DNA of 64,000 bases, from assembly GCA_016791265.1 (NCBI GenBank), contig JAEUMY010000023.1:1-64000 (forward strand). The letters run 5' to 3'. Shown here piece after piece: positions 57,648 through 64,000 of the stretch; the stretch's first letter is position 1, and every line of letters begins with the position of its first letter. The notes beneath the pieces are model-generated. The model had not been told where the DNA came from. It did not search any database and saw only the letters and a list, made by a program, of their open reading frames with translations. The stretch comes from Betaproteobacteria bacterium. GTDB taxonomy: Bacteria; Pseudomonadota; Gammaproteobacteria; Burkholderiales; Usitatibacteraceae. Position numbers and translations under genes: made by a program.

Positions 57648-58742
57648 TCAGGTGCGACGGTAAGCAGGCTTGCAGGAGGCCAGCACTGCTGCGCTGGTTG
57701 GTTTGGCGCGGCGCGGTTTGCCCTGTTCGCCAGCTCTCGCGGGCACGCTGACGCGCAGCCGTGTGGATTCGCGGATGACCAGCCGAGGCTCAAGCGTGAT
57801 GTGTTCCACGGTAGTGGGAAGATCACCGGCGATGTGACGGAAAAGAAGGCGCATGCCTTCTTCGCCAAGGCGCTCACTTTGGGTATCGACAGTCGTCAAC
57901 GCCGGACTGGTGTAACGGCTGAACGGAATGTTGTCGATTCCAACCACTGACAAGTCTTCAGGGATGGACATGCCCAGAGATCTGGCCACGCCCATGAAGC
58001 CGATGGCTACCATGTCGTTGTAGCAGATGACCGCGTCGGGCTTGGATTTGCGGAGCAGAACGCTGGAGCAGACGCGTTCGCCTTCGGCCATGGTCGGCCC
58101 GCGCACTTCGTGCCGGGTAAGGGGAAGGCCGTGCGCCTCCAGGCAATCCACCAATCCGCGCATGCGCTCGCGGTCAGGGCGCGCCGGGGCAAAGCCGATG
58201 TATGCAATGTTCCGGTGGCCTTGCTTGACCAGCATTTCAGCGATCATGTACGCCGCAGCGTAAGCATCAATGCCGATACTCGGCACTCCTTTCGGGCCGG
58301 GCCGCCCGGAAAATACCACGGGCTTGCCGTAGCCCAGAATGCGGTGGAGCTGGTCTTCCGGCATGCGCGTGCTGACCACCAGGCCGTCCACGCGTCGGCT
58401 GAGCGCGTCAAGGAGTTCATCCTCGCGCGCCTGGCTTTCCTCGGTGTCCACAAACAGCAGGTTGTATCCGTGCTCCAGCGCGACGCGATTGGCACCCTTC
58501 ACGATGTTGGTGAAGTGTGGATTGCAAATATCCAGGATGGCAACGCCTACCGAACCTGTCTTTCCGGTGATCATGCTCCTGGCCAGTGGATTGCTCTGGT
58601 AGCCCAGCTTGTCTATCGCAGCCTGGATGTTGTGCTCGACCGCGGGTGTGAAGCGCTGCGCGCCGTTGATGTACTTCGAGACAGTGGCGATGGAAACACC
58701 AGCATTGGCGGCAACATCGCGTATGGTTGGGTTTTTTCGCAT
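57648..58742 (-). CDS. LacI-family regulator 2 (hexuronate regulon)
   Basis: 364 residues from the ATG at 58742 (MRKNPTIRDVAANAGVSIAT, the LacI HTH), with the effector domain containing VGVAILDICNPHFTNIVKGA and DAVICYNDMVAIGFMGVARS, and a basic C-terminal tail. It lies between the lyase-receptor genes and the divergent uronate operon. The four AAACGTTT operators around it, one just upstream of its own start, make it the probable repressor of both; the inducer is likely a uronate or oligouronide (inference). Confidence 0.9.
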   Translation of the reverse strand: MRKNPTIRDVAANAGVSIATVSKYINGAQRFTPAVEHNIQAAIDKLGYQSNPLARSMITGKTGSVGVAILDICNPHFTNIVKGANRVALEHGYNLLFVDTEESQAREDELLDALSRRVDGLVVSTRMPEDQLHRILGYGKPVVFSGRPGPKGVPSIGIDAYAAAYMIAEMLVKQGHRNIAYIGFAPARPDRERMRGLVDCLEAHGLPLTRHEVRGPTMAEGERVCSSVLLRKSKPDAVICYNDMVAIGFMGVARSLGMSIPEDLSVVGIDNIPFSRYTSPALTTVDTQSERLGEEGMRLLFRHIAGDLPTTVEHITLEPRLVIRESTRLRVSVPARAGEQGKPRRAKPTSAAVLASCKPAYRRT

Positions 58743-58745
58743 GAG

Positions 58746-58757
58746 ATAAACGTTTTC
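58746..58757. promoter_or_regulatory. LacI-2 operator O3 (autoregulatory)
   Basis: ATAAACGTTTTC with core AAACGTTT (58748-58755), four bases upstream of the start codon of the regulator gene. Confidence 0.65.
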
Positions 58758-58862
58758 CGTACTAGTGGGTTCGGACTGACCGGTTGAGGCGGGAGACGGG
58801 AGCAAGCGGCAGCAAGCGTACACAGAATTCACGACTCATGGGAGCTACTCCATTAGATCGTC

Positions 58863-58891
58863 TTGACAGTCAGGCGCGTGATTGGCAATAT
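58863..58891 (+). promoter_or_regulatory. Promoter of the uronate operon
   Basis: TTGACA (58863-58868) with a weak -10 CAATAT (58886-58891) 17 bp downstream. The operator O4 follows at once. The gap 58743-59044 between the divergent genes also holds O3 and nothing else recognised. Confidence 0.6.
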
Positions 58892-58894
58892 GTG

Positions 58895-58906
58895 GAAAAC
58901 GTTTTC
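58895..58906. promoter_or_regulatory. LacI-2 operator O4
   Basis: Perfect 12-bp palindrome GAAAACGTTTTC at the expected +1 of the uronate operon promoter, the same layout as O1. Confidence 0.8.
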
Positions 58907-59044
58907 TTCATGTCGCCGTGTTTTGCGATGCAGCCCTAAGATTCGCGCCTGCGGGCCGCGCTAGCCTGGCACCCGCGCTGCGCGAGAAAGCGCCGACACG
59001 CAAACCGCGAGCGCCGCTCACCAATTACAGGATGGACAGATTCC

Positions 59045-59857
59045 ATGGCACACGACAAAGCATACGCTCGCTTGCTTCTCACCGGCGCCAGCGGCGGACT
59101 GGGCAAGGTGTTGCGCAAAGGGTTGAAGCCAATGGCTCGGACTCTCAGATTGTCGGATCGTGTTGGTTTGGAGCCGCCTGAGGAGAACGAGGAAGTCGTG
59201 CTGTGCGATCTGGCCGACCGCTCGGCTGTGCAGAATTTGGTGGCGGGCGTGGACGGCATCGTTCACTTCGGCGGCATTTCGCTCGAAGATCGGTTCGACC
59301 CGATCCTCCAATCCAATATCGTCGGCGTATTCAACCTCTATGAAGCGGCACGGAAGCACGGGGTTGCTCGAGTGGTGTTCGCCAGCTCCAATCATGTCAC
59401 TGGTTTCTATAAGCAGACTGAACGCATCGATGCCGCGGCACCCGTGCGCCCCGACGGGCTGTATGGCATCAGCAAGTGCTTCGGTGAAAATCTGTCGCGC
59501 TACTACTTTGACCGCTATGGCATCGAGACTGTCTGCCTGCGCATCGGCTCATCGTTTCCGGGAGTGAAGGATCGCCGCATGCTGGCGACGTTTCTCAGCT
59601 ATCGCGACTTGGTCGAATTGGTGCGCTGCGCACTGTTCACGCCGGTAGTGGGGCACACGATCGCCTATGGCAATTCAAACAACCGCGATAGCTGGTGGGA
59701 CAACCGGCTGTCGGCGCATCTGGGATTCGTGCCGCAGGATTCGGCTGACGATCAGCGGGCTCACGTCGAGGCCAATGTACCGCTGCCGGCGGAGAATGAC
59801 CCAGCACGCGTGTATCAGGGCGGCGCATTCGTGGCGGCGGGCCCATTTGATGAGTGA
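59045..59857 (+). CDS. udh: Uronate dehydrogenase
   Basis: 270-residue SDR enzyme. The NAD motif is TGASGGLGKVL (14-20), followed by VHFGGIS, the SSNHVTGFYK serine region, and the catalytic pair Tyr140 and Lys144 in YGISK. These, and IGSSFPGVKDRRMLATFLS, are typical of Udh. It oxidises galacturonate or glucuronate at C1 to the aldaro-lactone using NAD. It is the first gene of an operon with a lactonase and a TRAP transporter, behind operator O4. Its last eight bases overlap the next gene. Confidence 0.93.
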   Translation: MAHDKAYARLLLTGASGGLGKVLRKGLKPMARTLRLSDRVGLEPPEENEEVVLCDLADRSAVQNLVAGVDGIVHFGGISLEDRFDPILQSNIVGVFNLYEAARKHGVARVVFASSNHVTGFYKQTERIDAAAPVRPDGLYGISKCFGENLSRYYFDRYGIETVCLRIGSSFPGVKDRRMLATFLSYRDLVELVRCALFTPVVGHTIAYGNSNNRDSWWDNRLSAHLGFVPQDSADDQRAHVEANVPLPAENDPARVYQGGAFVAAGPFDE

Positions 59858-60833
59858 TCGCATCTCGGTCGACCGCATCACCGAGCCTGTCGATGCCGTG
59901 GGCGAATCGCCCATCTGGCGCGAAGGCGAAGCCGCGCTCTACTGGGTGGACATCACAGCGAGCCGCATACATCGCCTGGAGCTGGCCAGCGCGAGGCGCG
60001 ATAGCTGGCGGACTCCGGAGCAGATCGGATGCATTGCCTTCGACACATTTGGCGATCTCATTGCCGGCATGGAAACAGGCATGTTCCAGCTAGCCTTGAA
60101 GGCGGATGCCAGAGTTGAAGCGGTATGTGTTGCCGCCCCCGATTTTCCATTCGCCGACATGCGCTTCAACGACGGCCGGTGCGATCGCCAGGGACGCTTC
60201 TGGGCCGGAACCATGCACAAGAACATGGCTTCGGCCCACGCTGTCGGGGCGCTCTACTGCTTGCACCCGAACCTTGTCCTCTCCGAGCCGGTGGTTACCG
60301 GACTGGTCACGCAGAATGGCCTTGCCTGGTCGCCGGATGGGCGGGTGATGTACCTCGCCGACTCCCACCCGACCGTGCGCAAGATTTGGTCGTTCGACTA
60401 TGACATCGAAAATGGCCGGCCACGCAACCGCCGCCTGTTCGTCGACATGAACCTGCATCCCGGCCGACCGGACGGTGCGGCTGTCGACGTTGATGGCTGC
60501 TATTGGATATGCGCCAACGATGGAGGCATGCTGCACCGGTTCACGCCGGCGGGCGCACTGGATCGCAGCATTCCGCTTCCCGTGAAAAAGCCGGCCATGT
60601 GCGCCTTCGGCGGAGCGAAAATGGACACTCTGTTCGTGACGTCCATCCGCCCGGTGGCGGCAGCCGATCTGGCTGACCAACCGGATGCCGGCGCCGTGTT
60701 CGCATTGCAGCCGGGCGTGCAAGGCCTGCAAGAAGCGCCATTCCACGCACCCGCCGCCTTCAGCGCGACTATTGCGCGGGGTGGAAAAGGTGAGGTGAGT
60801 GCGATCCGCCAGCCTGATCTGACGGGGAAATGA
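59850..60833 (+). CDS. SMP-30/gluconolactonase family lactonase (aldarolactone hydrolase candidate)
   Basis: 327-residue six-bladed propeller. The metal-binding segments SPIWREGEAALYWVDITASR, FNDGRCDRQGRFWAGTMHKN, TQNGLAWSPDGRVMYLADS and HPGRPDGAAVDVDGCYW are present. It would hydrolyse the lactone made by uronate dehydrogenase to galactarate or glucarate. It overlaps udh by eight bases (ATG at 59850). The specific lactone is inferred from context. Confidence 0.88.
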   Translation: MSDRISVDRITEPVDAVGESPIWREGEAALYWVDITASRIHRLELASARRDSWRTPEQIGCIAFDTFGDLIAGMETGMFQLALKADARVEAVCVAAPDFPFADMRFNDGRCDRQGRFWAGTMHKNMASAHAVGALYCLHPNLVLSEPVVTGLVTQNGLAWSPDGRVMYLADSHPTVRKIWSFDYDIENGRPRNRRLFVDMNLHPGRPDGAAVDVDGCYWICANDGGMLHRFTPAGALDRSIPLPVKKPAMCAFGGAKMDTLFVTSIRPVAAADLADQPDAGAVFALQPGVQGLQEAPFHAPAAFSATIARGGKGEVSAIRQPDLTGK

Positions 60834-60876
60834 AGAAATCGCATCACAAACGAACCGCAATACCGAGGAGAACAGC

Positions 60877-61872
60877 GTGAATTCATTCATCGGCCTAGGC
60901 AAGCGCATGGCAGTGCCGACTTTCGTGGCACTGTCGATGGCGCTGGCGACGCCTACGCAGGCGCAAACCACTTTCAGGTCCGCCGACGTGCATCCGGCGG
61001 ACTATCCGACGGTGGCCGCGGTGAACTACATGTCCACACTCATCAAGGAGCGCAGTGGCGGACGCCTTGCGATCCGCGTGTATCCGTCCGGCAGCCTGGG
61101 AACGGAAAGAGACAACATCGAGCAGCTCAAGATTGGCGCGCTCGACATGATGCGTATCCATGTGAGCCCGATGAACAGCGTGGTGCCGGAAACGCTGCCG
61201 ATATCGCTGCCATTCATCTTCCGTTCGACCGAACACATGCGCAAGGTGCTGGATGGCCCGCTGGGCGATGAAATCCTGGCTGCGATGGAGTCACAGGGCT
61301 TCGTGGGGCTGGCGTTCTACGATAGCGGCGCGCGGTCCTTCTACACCGCGAAGAAACCGATCAAGACGATCACGGACATGAAGGGCATCAAGGTGCGTGT
61401 GCCGCAATCCGATCTCTTCGTCGACATGGTCAAGGCCCTGGGCGCCAACCCGACACCAATGCCGTTGGGCGAGGTCTATACCGCGCTGAAGACTGGCATT
61501 GTCGATGCCGCCGAGAACAACTGGGCGTCCTATGACACCTCCCGCCACTTCGAGGCGGCCAAGTACTACAACCTGAGCGAACATTCGCATGCCCCCGAGC
61601 TGCTGGTGTTCTCCAAGCGCGCCTGGGACAAGCTCTCCAAGGATGACCAGGCCCTGATCCGCAAGGCCGCGAAGGACTCGGTCCCGCACATGCGAAAGCT
61701 CTGGGATGAACGTGAAACAAAGGCGCGCAAGACCATCGAGGCCGCCGGCAGTCAGATCACCAAGGTGGAAAACCGTCAGGCCTTCGTCGATGCGATGAAG
61801 CCGGTTTATGCCAAGTACGCCAGCGCGCCGAAGCTCGCGGCCATGGTGAAGCGCATCCAGGACACGCAATGA
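60877..61872 (+). CDS. TRAP transporter solute-binding protein (DctP family)
   Basis: 331 residues from a GTG preceded by GAGGAG. Signal peptide ends near TQAQ (about residue 28). Typical DctP features: YPSGSLGTERDNIEQLKIGA, GIKVRVPQSDLFVDMVKALG with the carboxylate-binding Arg, and PLGEVYTALKTGIVDAAENN. It captures an organic acid in the periplasm for the DctQM membrane proteins. Given the operon, uronate or its oxidation product is the likely ligand. A one-mismatch palindrome (61577-61588) lies in SEHSH. Confidence 0.93.
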   Translation: MNSFIGLGKRMAVPTFVALSMALATPTQAQTTFRSADVHPADYPTVAAVNYMSTLIKERSGGRLAIRVYPSGSLGTERDNIEQLKIGALDMMRIHVSPMNSVVPETLPISLPFIFRSTEHMRKVLDGPLGDEILAAMESQGFVGLAFYDSGARSFYTAKKPIKTITDMKGIKVRVPQSDLFVDMVKALGANPTPMPLGEVYTALKTGIVDAAENNWASYDTSRHFEAAKYYNLSEHSHAPELLVFSKRAWDKLSKDDQALIRKAAKDSVPHMRKLWDERETKARKTIEAAGSQITKVENRQAFVDAMKPVYAKYASAPKLAAMVKRIQDTQ

Positions 61873-62411
61873 TCGAATCACAGGATCATGGGGCGCCAAC
61901 CGCGACGCGTGCTGCGCAGTCGCCATACACCACCGTCTGCAAGTTGCTGGCGGGTGCGGGCCTAGTGGTCGCGGTGACCGGTCTCGTTGTCATCATTGGC
62001 ATCGTTGCCTGGCAGGTGTTCGGGCGCTACGTGCTGAACGACAGTCCGACCTGGACTGAGAACCTCGCGCTGGTGATCGTGTTGTACGTGACACTGATCG
62101 GCGCCGCCGTTGGTGTCCGCGACGCGGGGCATATCGGGATGGATTCCCTGTTAACCCTGGTACCGGAAAGCCCGCGGCGCTACATCAGCATGGTCATTCA
62201 GGTGCTGGTGGCCGCGTTTGGCGTTGGCATGGTCTGGAACGGCGCGATCCTTGGTGTCTCGGTCGCACCCTACAAGCTTGCCAATCTCGACCTCTCCGAA
62301 GCGTCACGCTACGTTCCGCTGGTGATCTCCGGCGCGCTCATCGTCCTGTTTTCGATCGAGCACCTGATCGCGCTCATCAACCGCACCGAAGTGGAGCCGA
62401 CATGGCGCTGA
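61869..62411 (+). CDS. TRAP transporter small membrane subunit (DctQ family)
   Basis: 180 residues with four membrane segments (VVAVTGLVVIIGIVAWQVFG onward) and the DctQ motif FGRYVLNDSPTWTENLALVI. It overlaps DctP by four bases (ATGA) and DctM by ten, so the three subunits are coupled. Confidence 0.92.
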   Translation: MIESQDHGAPTATRAAQSPYTTVCKLLAGAGLVVAVTGLVVIIGIVAWQVFGRYVLNDSPTWTENLALVIVLYVTLIGAAVGVRDAGHIGMDSLLTLVPESPRRYISMVIQVLVAAFGVGMVWNGAILGVSVAPYKLANLDLSEASRYVPLVISGALIVLFSIEHLIALINRTEVEPTWR

Positions 62412-63685
62412 CCGTCCTCGCCTTGAGCTTCCTGTTCCTGCTCATCCTGGGTGTGCCGGTGGCGTTCGCCATCGGCATCTCCTCCATCTGCGCAATCCTC
62501 GTCGAGGGTCTGCCCATCGCCGTGCTGTTCCAGCAGATGATGTCGGGGATGAACGTCTTCTCGTTCCTCGCCATTCCGTTCTTCATTTTCAGCGGCGAGC
62601 TCATGCTCCACGGCGGGATCGCGGAACGAATCGTCGCGCTTGCCCGCTCGGTCGTTGGACACATACGTGGCGGGCTCGGCATGTCCAATGTCGTGGCCTG
62701 CACGCTGTTCGGTGGCGTGTCCGGCTCGCCGATCGCGGATGTGTCGGCGATGGGTTCGGTGATGATCCCCATGATGAAGAAGGAGGGCTATCACACCGAC
62801 TATGCCGTCAACGTGACGACCCATGCCTCGCTGGTGGGTGTTCTCATGCCGACCAGCCACAACATGATCATCTACTCGCTGGCGGCCGGTGGCACGGTTT
62901 CCATCAGCGCTCTCATCGCTGCTGGCATCGTGCCCGCGCTGGTGTTGACGGCTTGCATGCTGGCGGCAGCCTATTTCGTCGCCGTGAAGCGTGGCTATCC
63001 CCCGGGCGTGTTTCCAGGCTGGAACGTGATCCTGATCACGCTCGTGGCTTCTCTGCCTGGCCTGCTCATCATCGCCATCATCCTGGTGGGCATACTGTCT
63101 GGCGTATTCACGGCCACCGAGTCGGCAGCTGTGGCGGTGGTGTACTCGATGCTGCTGACGCTGCTTGTGTATCGCAGCATGACCTGGGCCAAGTTTCGTC
63201 ACGCGGCTGCGAAGGCGGTCAAGACGACCGGCGTGGTGTTGCTCCTGATCGGTGTGTCGACCATGTTCCAGTACTTGCTGGCGCTTTACCAGGTCGCCGA
63301 GCTGGCCGGGCAGATGATGGCGTACATCTCGACCAATCCACTGGTCATTTTCCTGATGATCAACATCATCCTGTTCTTGTTGGGCACGTTCATGGACATG
63401 GCGGCGACCATCCTGATCTGCACGCCGATTTTCCTGCCCATCGCGGCGAATCACGGAATGGACCCGGTTCAGTTCGGCATCGTGATGCTGGTGAACTGCG
63501 CGCTGGGATTGAACACGCCGCCCGTTGGTACCACGCAATTTGTCGGGTGCGCCATCGGAGGGATTTCGGTGAGCGAAGTCATGCGTACCATCCTGCCGTT
63601 CTACATCGCGTTGCTAGCCACGCTGTTGGCCGTGACCTATGTGCCAGCCTTCTCGCTCTGGTTGCCAAAACTCTTGATGAGCTGA
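62402..63685 (+). CDS. TRAP transporter large membrane subunit (DctM family)
   Basis: 427 residues with about twelve membrane segments, starting MALTVLALSFLFLLILGVPV. The family motif GGVSGSPIADVSAMGSVMIP is present, and the C-terminal half has the LGLNTPPVGTTQFVGCAIGG segment. It is the sodium- or proton-driven translocation channel partnering DctQ and DctP. It ends the operon. Confidence 0.93.
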   Translation: MALTVLALSFLFLLILGVPVAFAIGISSICAILVEGLPIAVLFQQMMSGMNVFSFLAIPFFIFSGELMLHGGIAERIVALARSVVGHIRGGLGMSNVVACTLFGGVSGSPIADVSAMGSVMIPMMKKEGYHTDYAVNVTTHASLVGVLMPTSHNMIIYSLAAGGTVSISALIAAGIVPALVLTACMLAAAYFVAVKRGYPPGVFPGWNVILITLVASLPGLLIIAIILVGILSGVFTATESAAVAVVYSMLLTLLVYRSMTWAKFRHAAAKAVKTTGVVLLLIGVSTMFQYLLALYQVAELAGQMMAYISTNPLVIFLMINIILFLLGTFMDMAATILICTPIFLPIAANHGMDPVQFGIVMLVNCALGLNTPPVGTTQFVGCAIGGISVSEVMRTILPFYIALLATLLAVTYVPAFSLWLPKLLMS

Positions 63686-64000
63686 CCCCGGACAAGCATT
63701 TGGGCCAGCCAGGCGTAGCCGCGCTCTCCGTAGCTGTCTGTCGCAGTCTTTGCTCGCCCCGATGGCATGTCCACTTTTTTCCGGCGCGGCCGGTTGCATG
63801 GTCGCCCTATCCAGCGGTCCGGGGCGGCAAGGAGCGCACTCGCCAGGCGCTCTGCACTGCGGGCGAGCATGGCCTAGGCGGATGCATCCCGGCTCGGCAT
63901 GCGATGCAATGTCATTTGCGTTGCGGTTCTCGCTGGTCACGCGCAGGCGATGGATTGTGTCCCCAGTTGCCGGTGATGGCATTCACGCCATCCGCGGCTT
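63686..64000. other. Terminal non-coding stretch
   Basis: 315 bp to the window edge. No open frame looks like a known protein and no terminator is clear. A short inverted repeat GATGGC/GCCATC flanks ATTCAC near 63976-63993. It may hold the end of a gene beyond the window. Confidence 0.4.

Noticed and set aside
63686-64000. A possible transposase or gene fragment at the window end
   Set aside because: Open frames here show no recognisable motif; nothing could be supported.

Overview
The window is GC-rich chromosomal DNA of a Gram-negative bacterium, most likely a betaproteobacterium. The main reason is the ribosomal protein cluster: infA and rpmJ lie between secY and rpsM, preceded by tuf-rpsJ, and uvrA-MFS-ssb follows later, both typical betaproteobacterial arrangements. 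TonB-dependent receptors, a lipoprotein 5'-nucleotidase, TRAP transporters and signal peptides confirm a Gram-negative envelope. I cannot name the genus.

Layout. 1-5.4 kb: end of tuf and the S10 operon (rpsJ to rpsQ), closed by a bidirectional terminator. 5.4-10.8 kb: a block of unrelated minus-strand genes splitting the S10 and spc operons: cystathionine gamma-lyase, cystathionine beta-synthase, an EamA exporter, and an ECF42-type sigma factor with its DGPF/YCII partner. 11.0-20.2 kb: spc and alpha operons (rplN to rplQ, with secY, infA, rpmJ and rpoA), starting from a clear sigma70 promoter. 20.2-25.5 kb: a NarL-type response regulator and a three-PAS histidine kinase, a possible small RNA, and glycerate 2-kinase. 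25.5-28.9 kb: an Lrp-type regulator with a striking operator, then a lysine catabolic pair (lysine 6-dehydrogenase-like and aminoadipate-semialdehyde dehydrogenase). 28.9-29.5 kb: a toxin-antitoxin pair. 29.5-31.7 kb: threonine dehydrogenase and glycine C-acetyltransferase. 31.8-34.0 kb: a flavin disulfide reductase divergent from an XRE-cupin regulator. 34.0-40.5 kb: an outer-membrane protein, uvrA, an MFS transporter, ssb and htpX. 40.6-47.4 kb: a nucleoside transporter divergent from an Oar-like TonB receptor and a 5'-nucleotidase, with a Pho box between them. 47.5-48.5 kb: quinone oxidoreductase. 48.6-63.7 kb: a hexuronate catabolic region with two LacI-type regulators, ketoglutarate semialdehyde dehydrogenase, KdgD, a TonB receptor, a secreted putative lyase, uronate dehydrogenase, a lactonase and a complete TRAP transporter.

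The strongest unexplained signal is a 12-bp palindrome, GCGAATATTCGC (best form TGCGAATATTCGCA). It occurs 22 times perfectly and several more times with one mismatch. Seven perfect copies are intergenic and fifteen are inside genes, where it is read in all three frames (ANIR, RIF, EYS). It therefore appears to be kept as DNA and not as protein. No ribosomal protein coding sequence contains it. It behaves like a highly iterated palindrome (compare HIP1 of cyanobacteria), but the sequence is different and I do not recognise it.

The genes suggest three coordinated systems: (1) phosphate and nucleoside scavenging under a Pho box, with outer-membrane uptake, periplasmic 5'-nucleotidase and a nucleoside permease; (2) oxidative hexuronate use, in which a LacI repressor appears to bind AAACGTTT operators at the +1 region of two promoters while a second LacI uses a different operator; (3) amino-acid catabolism of lysine and threonine, whose promoters share ATATTGA/GCAG elements and may answer to the same Lrp-family regulator.
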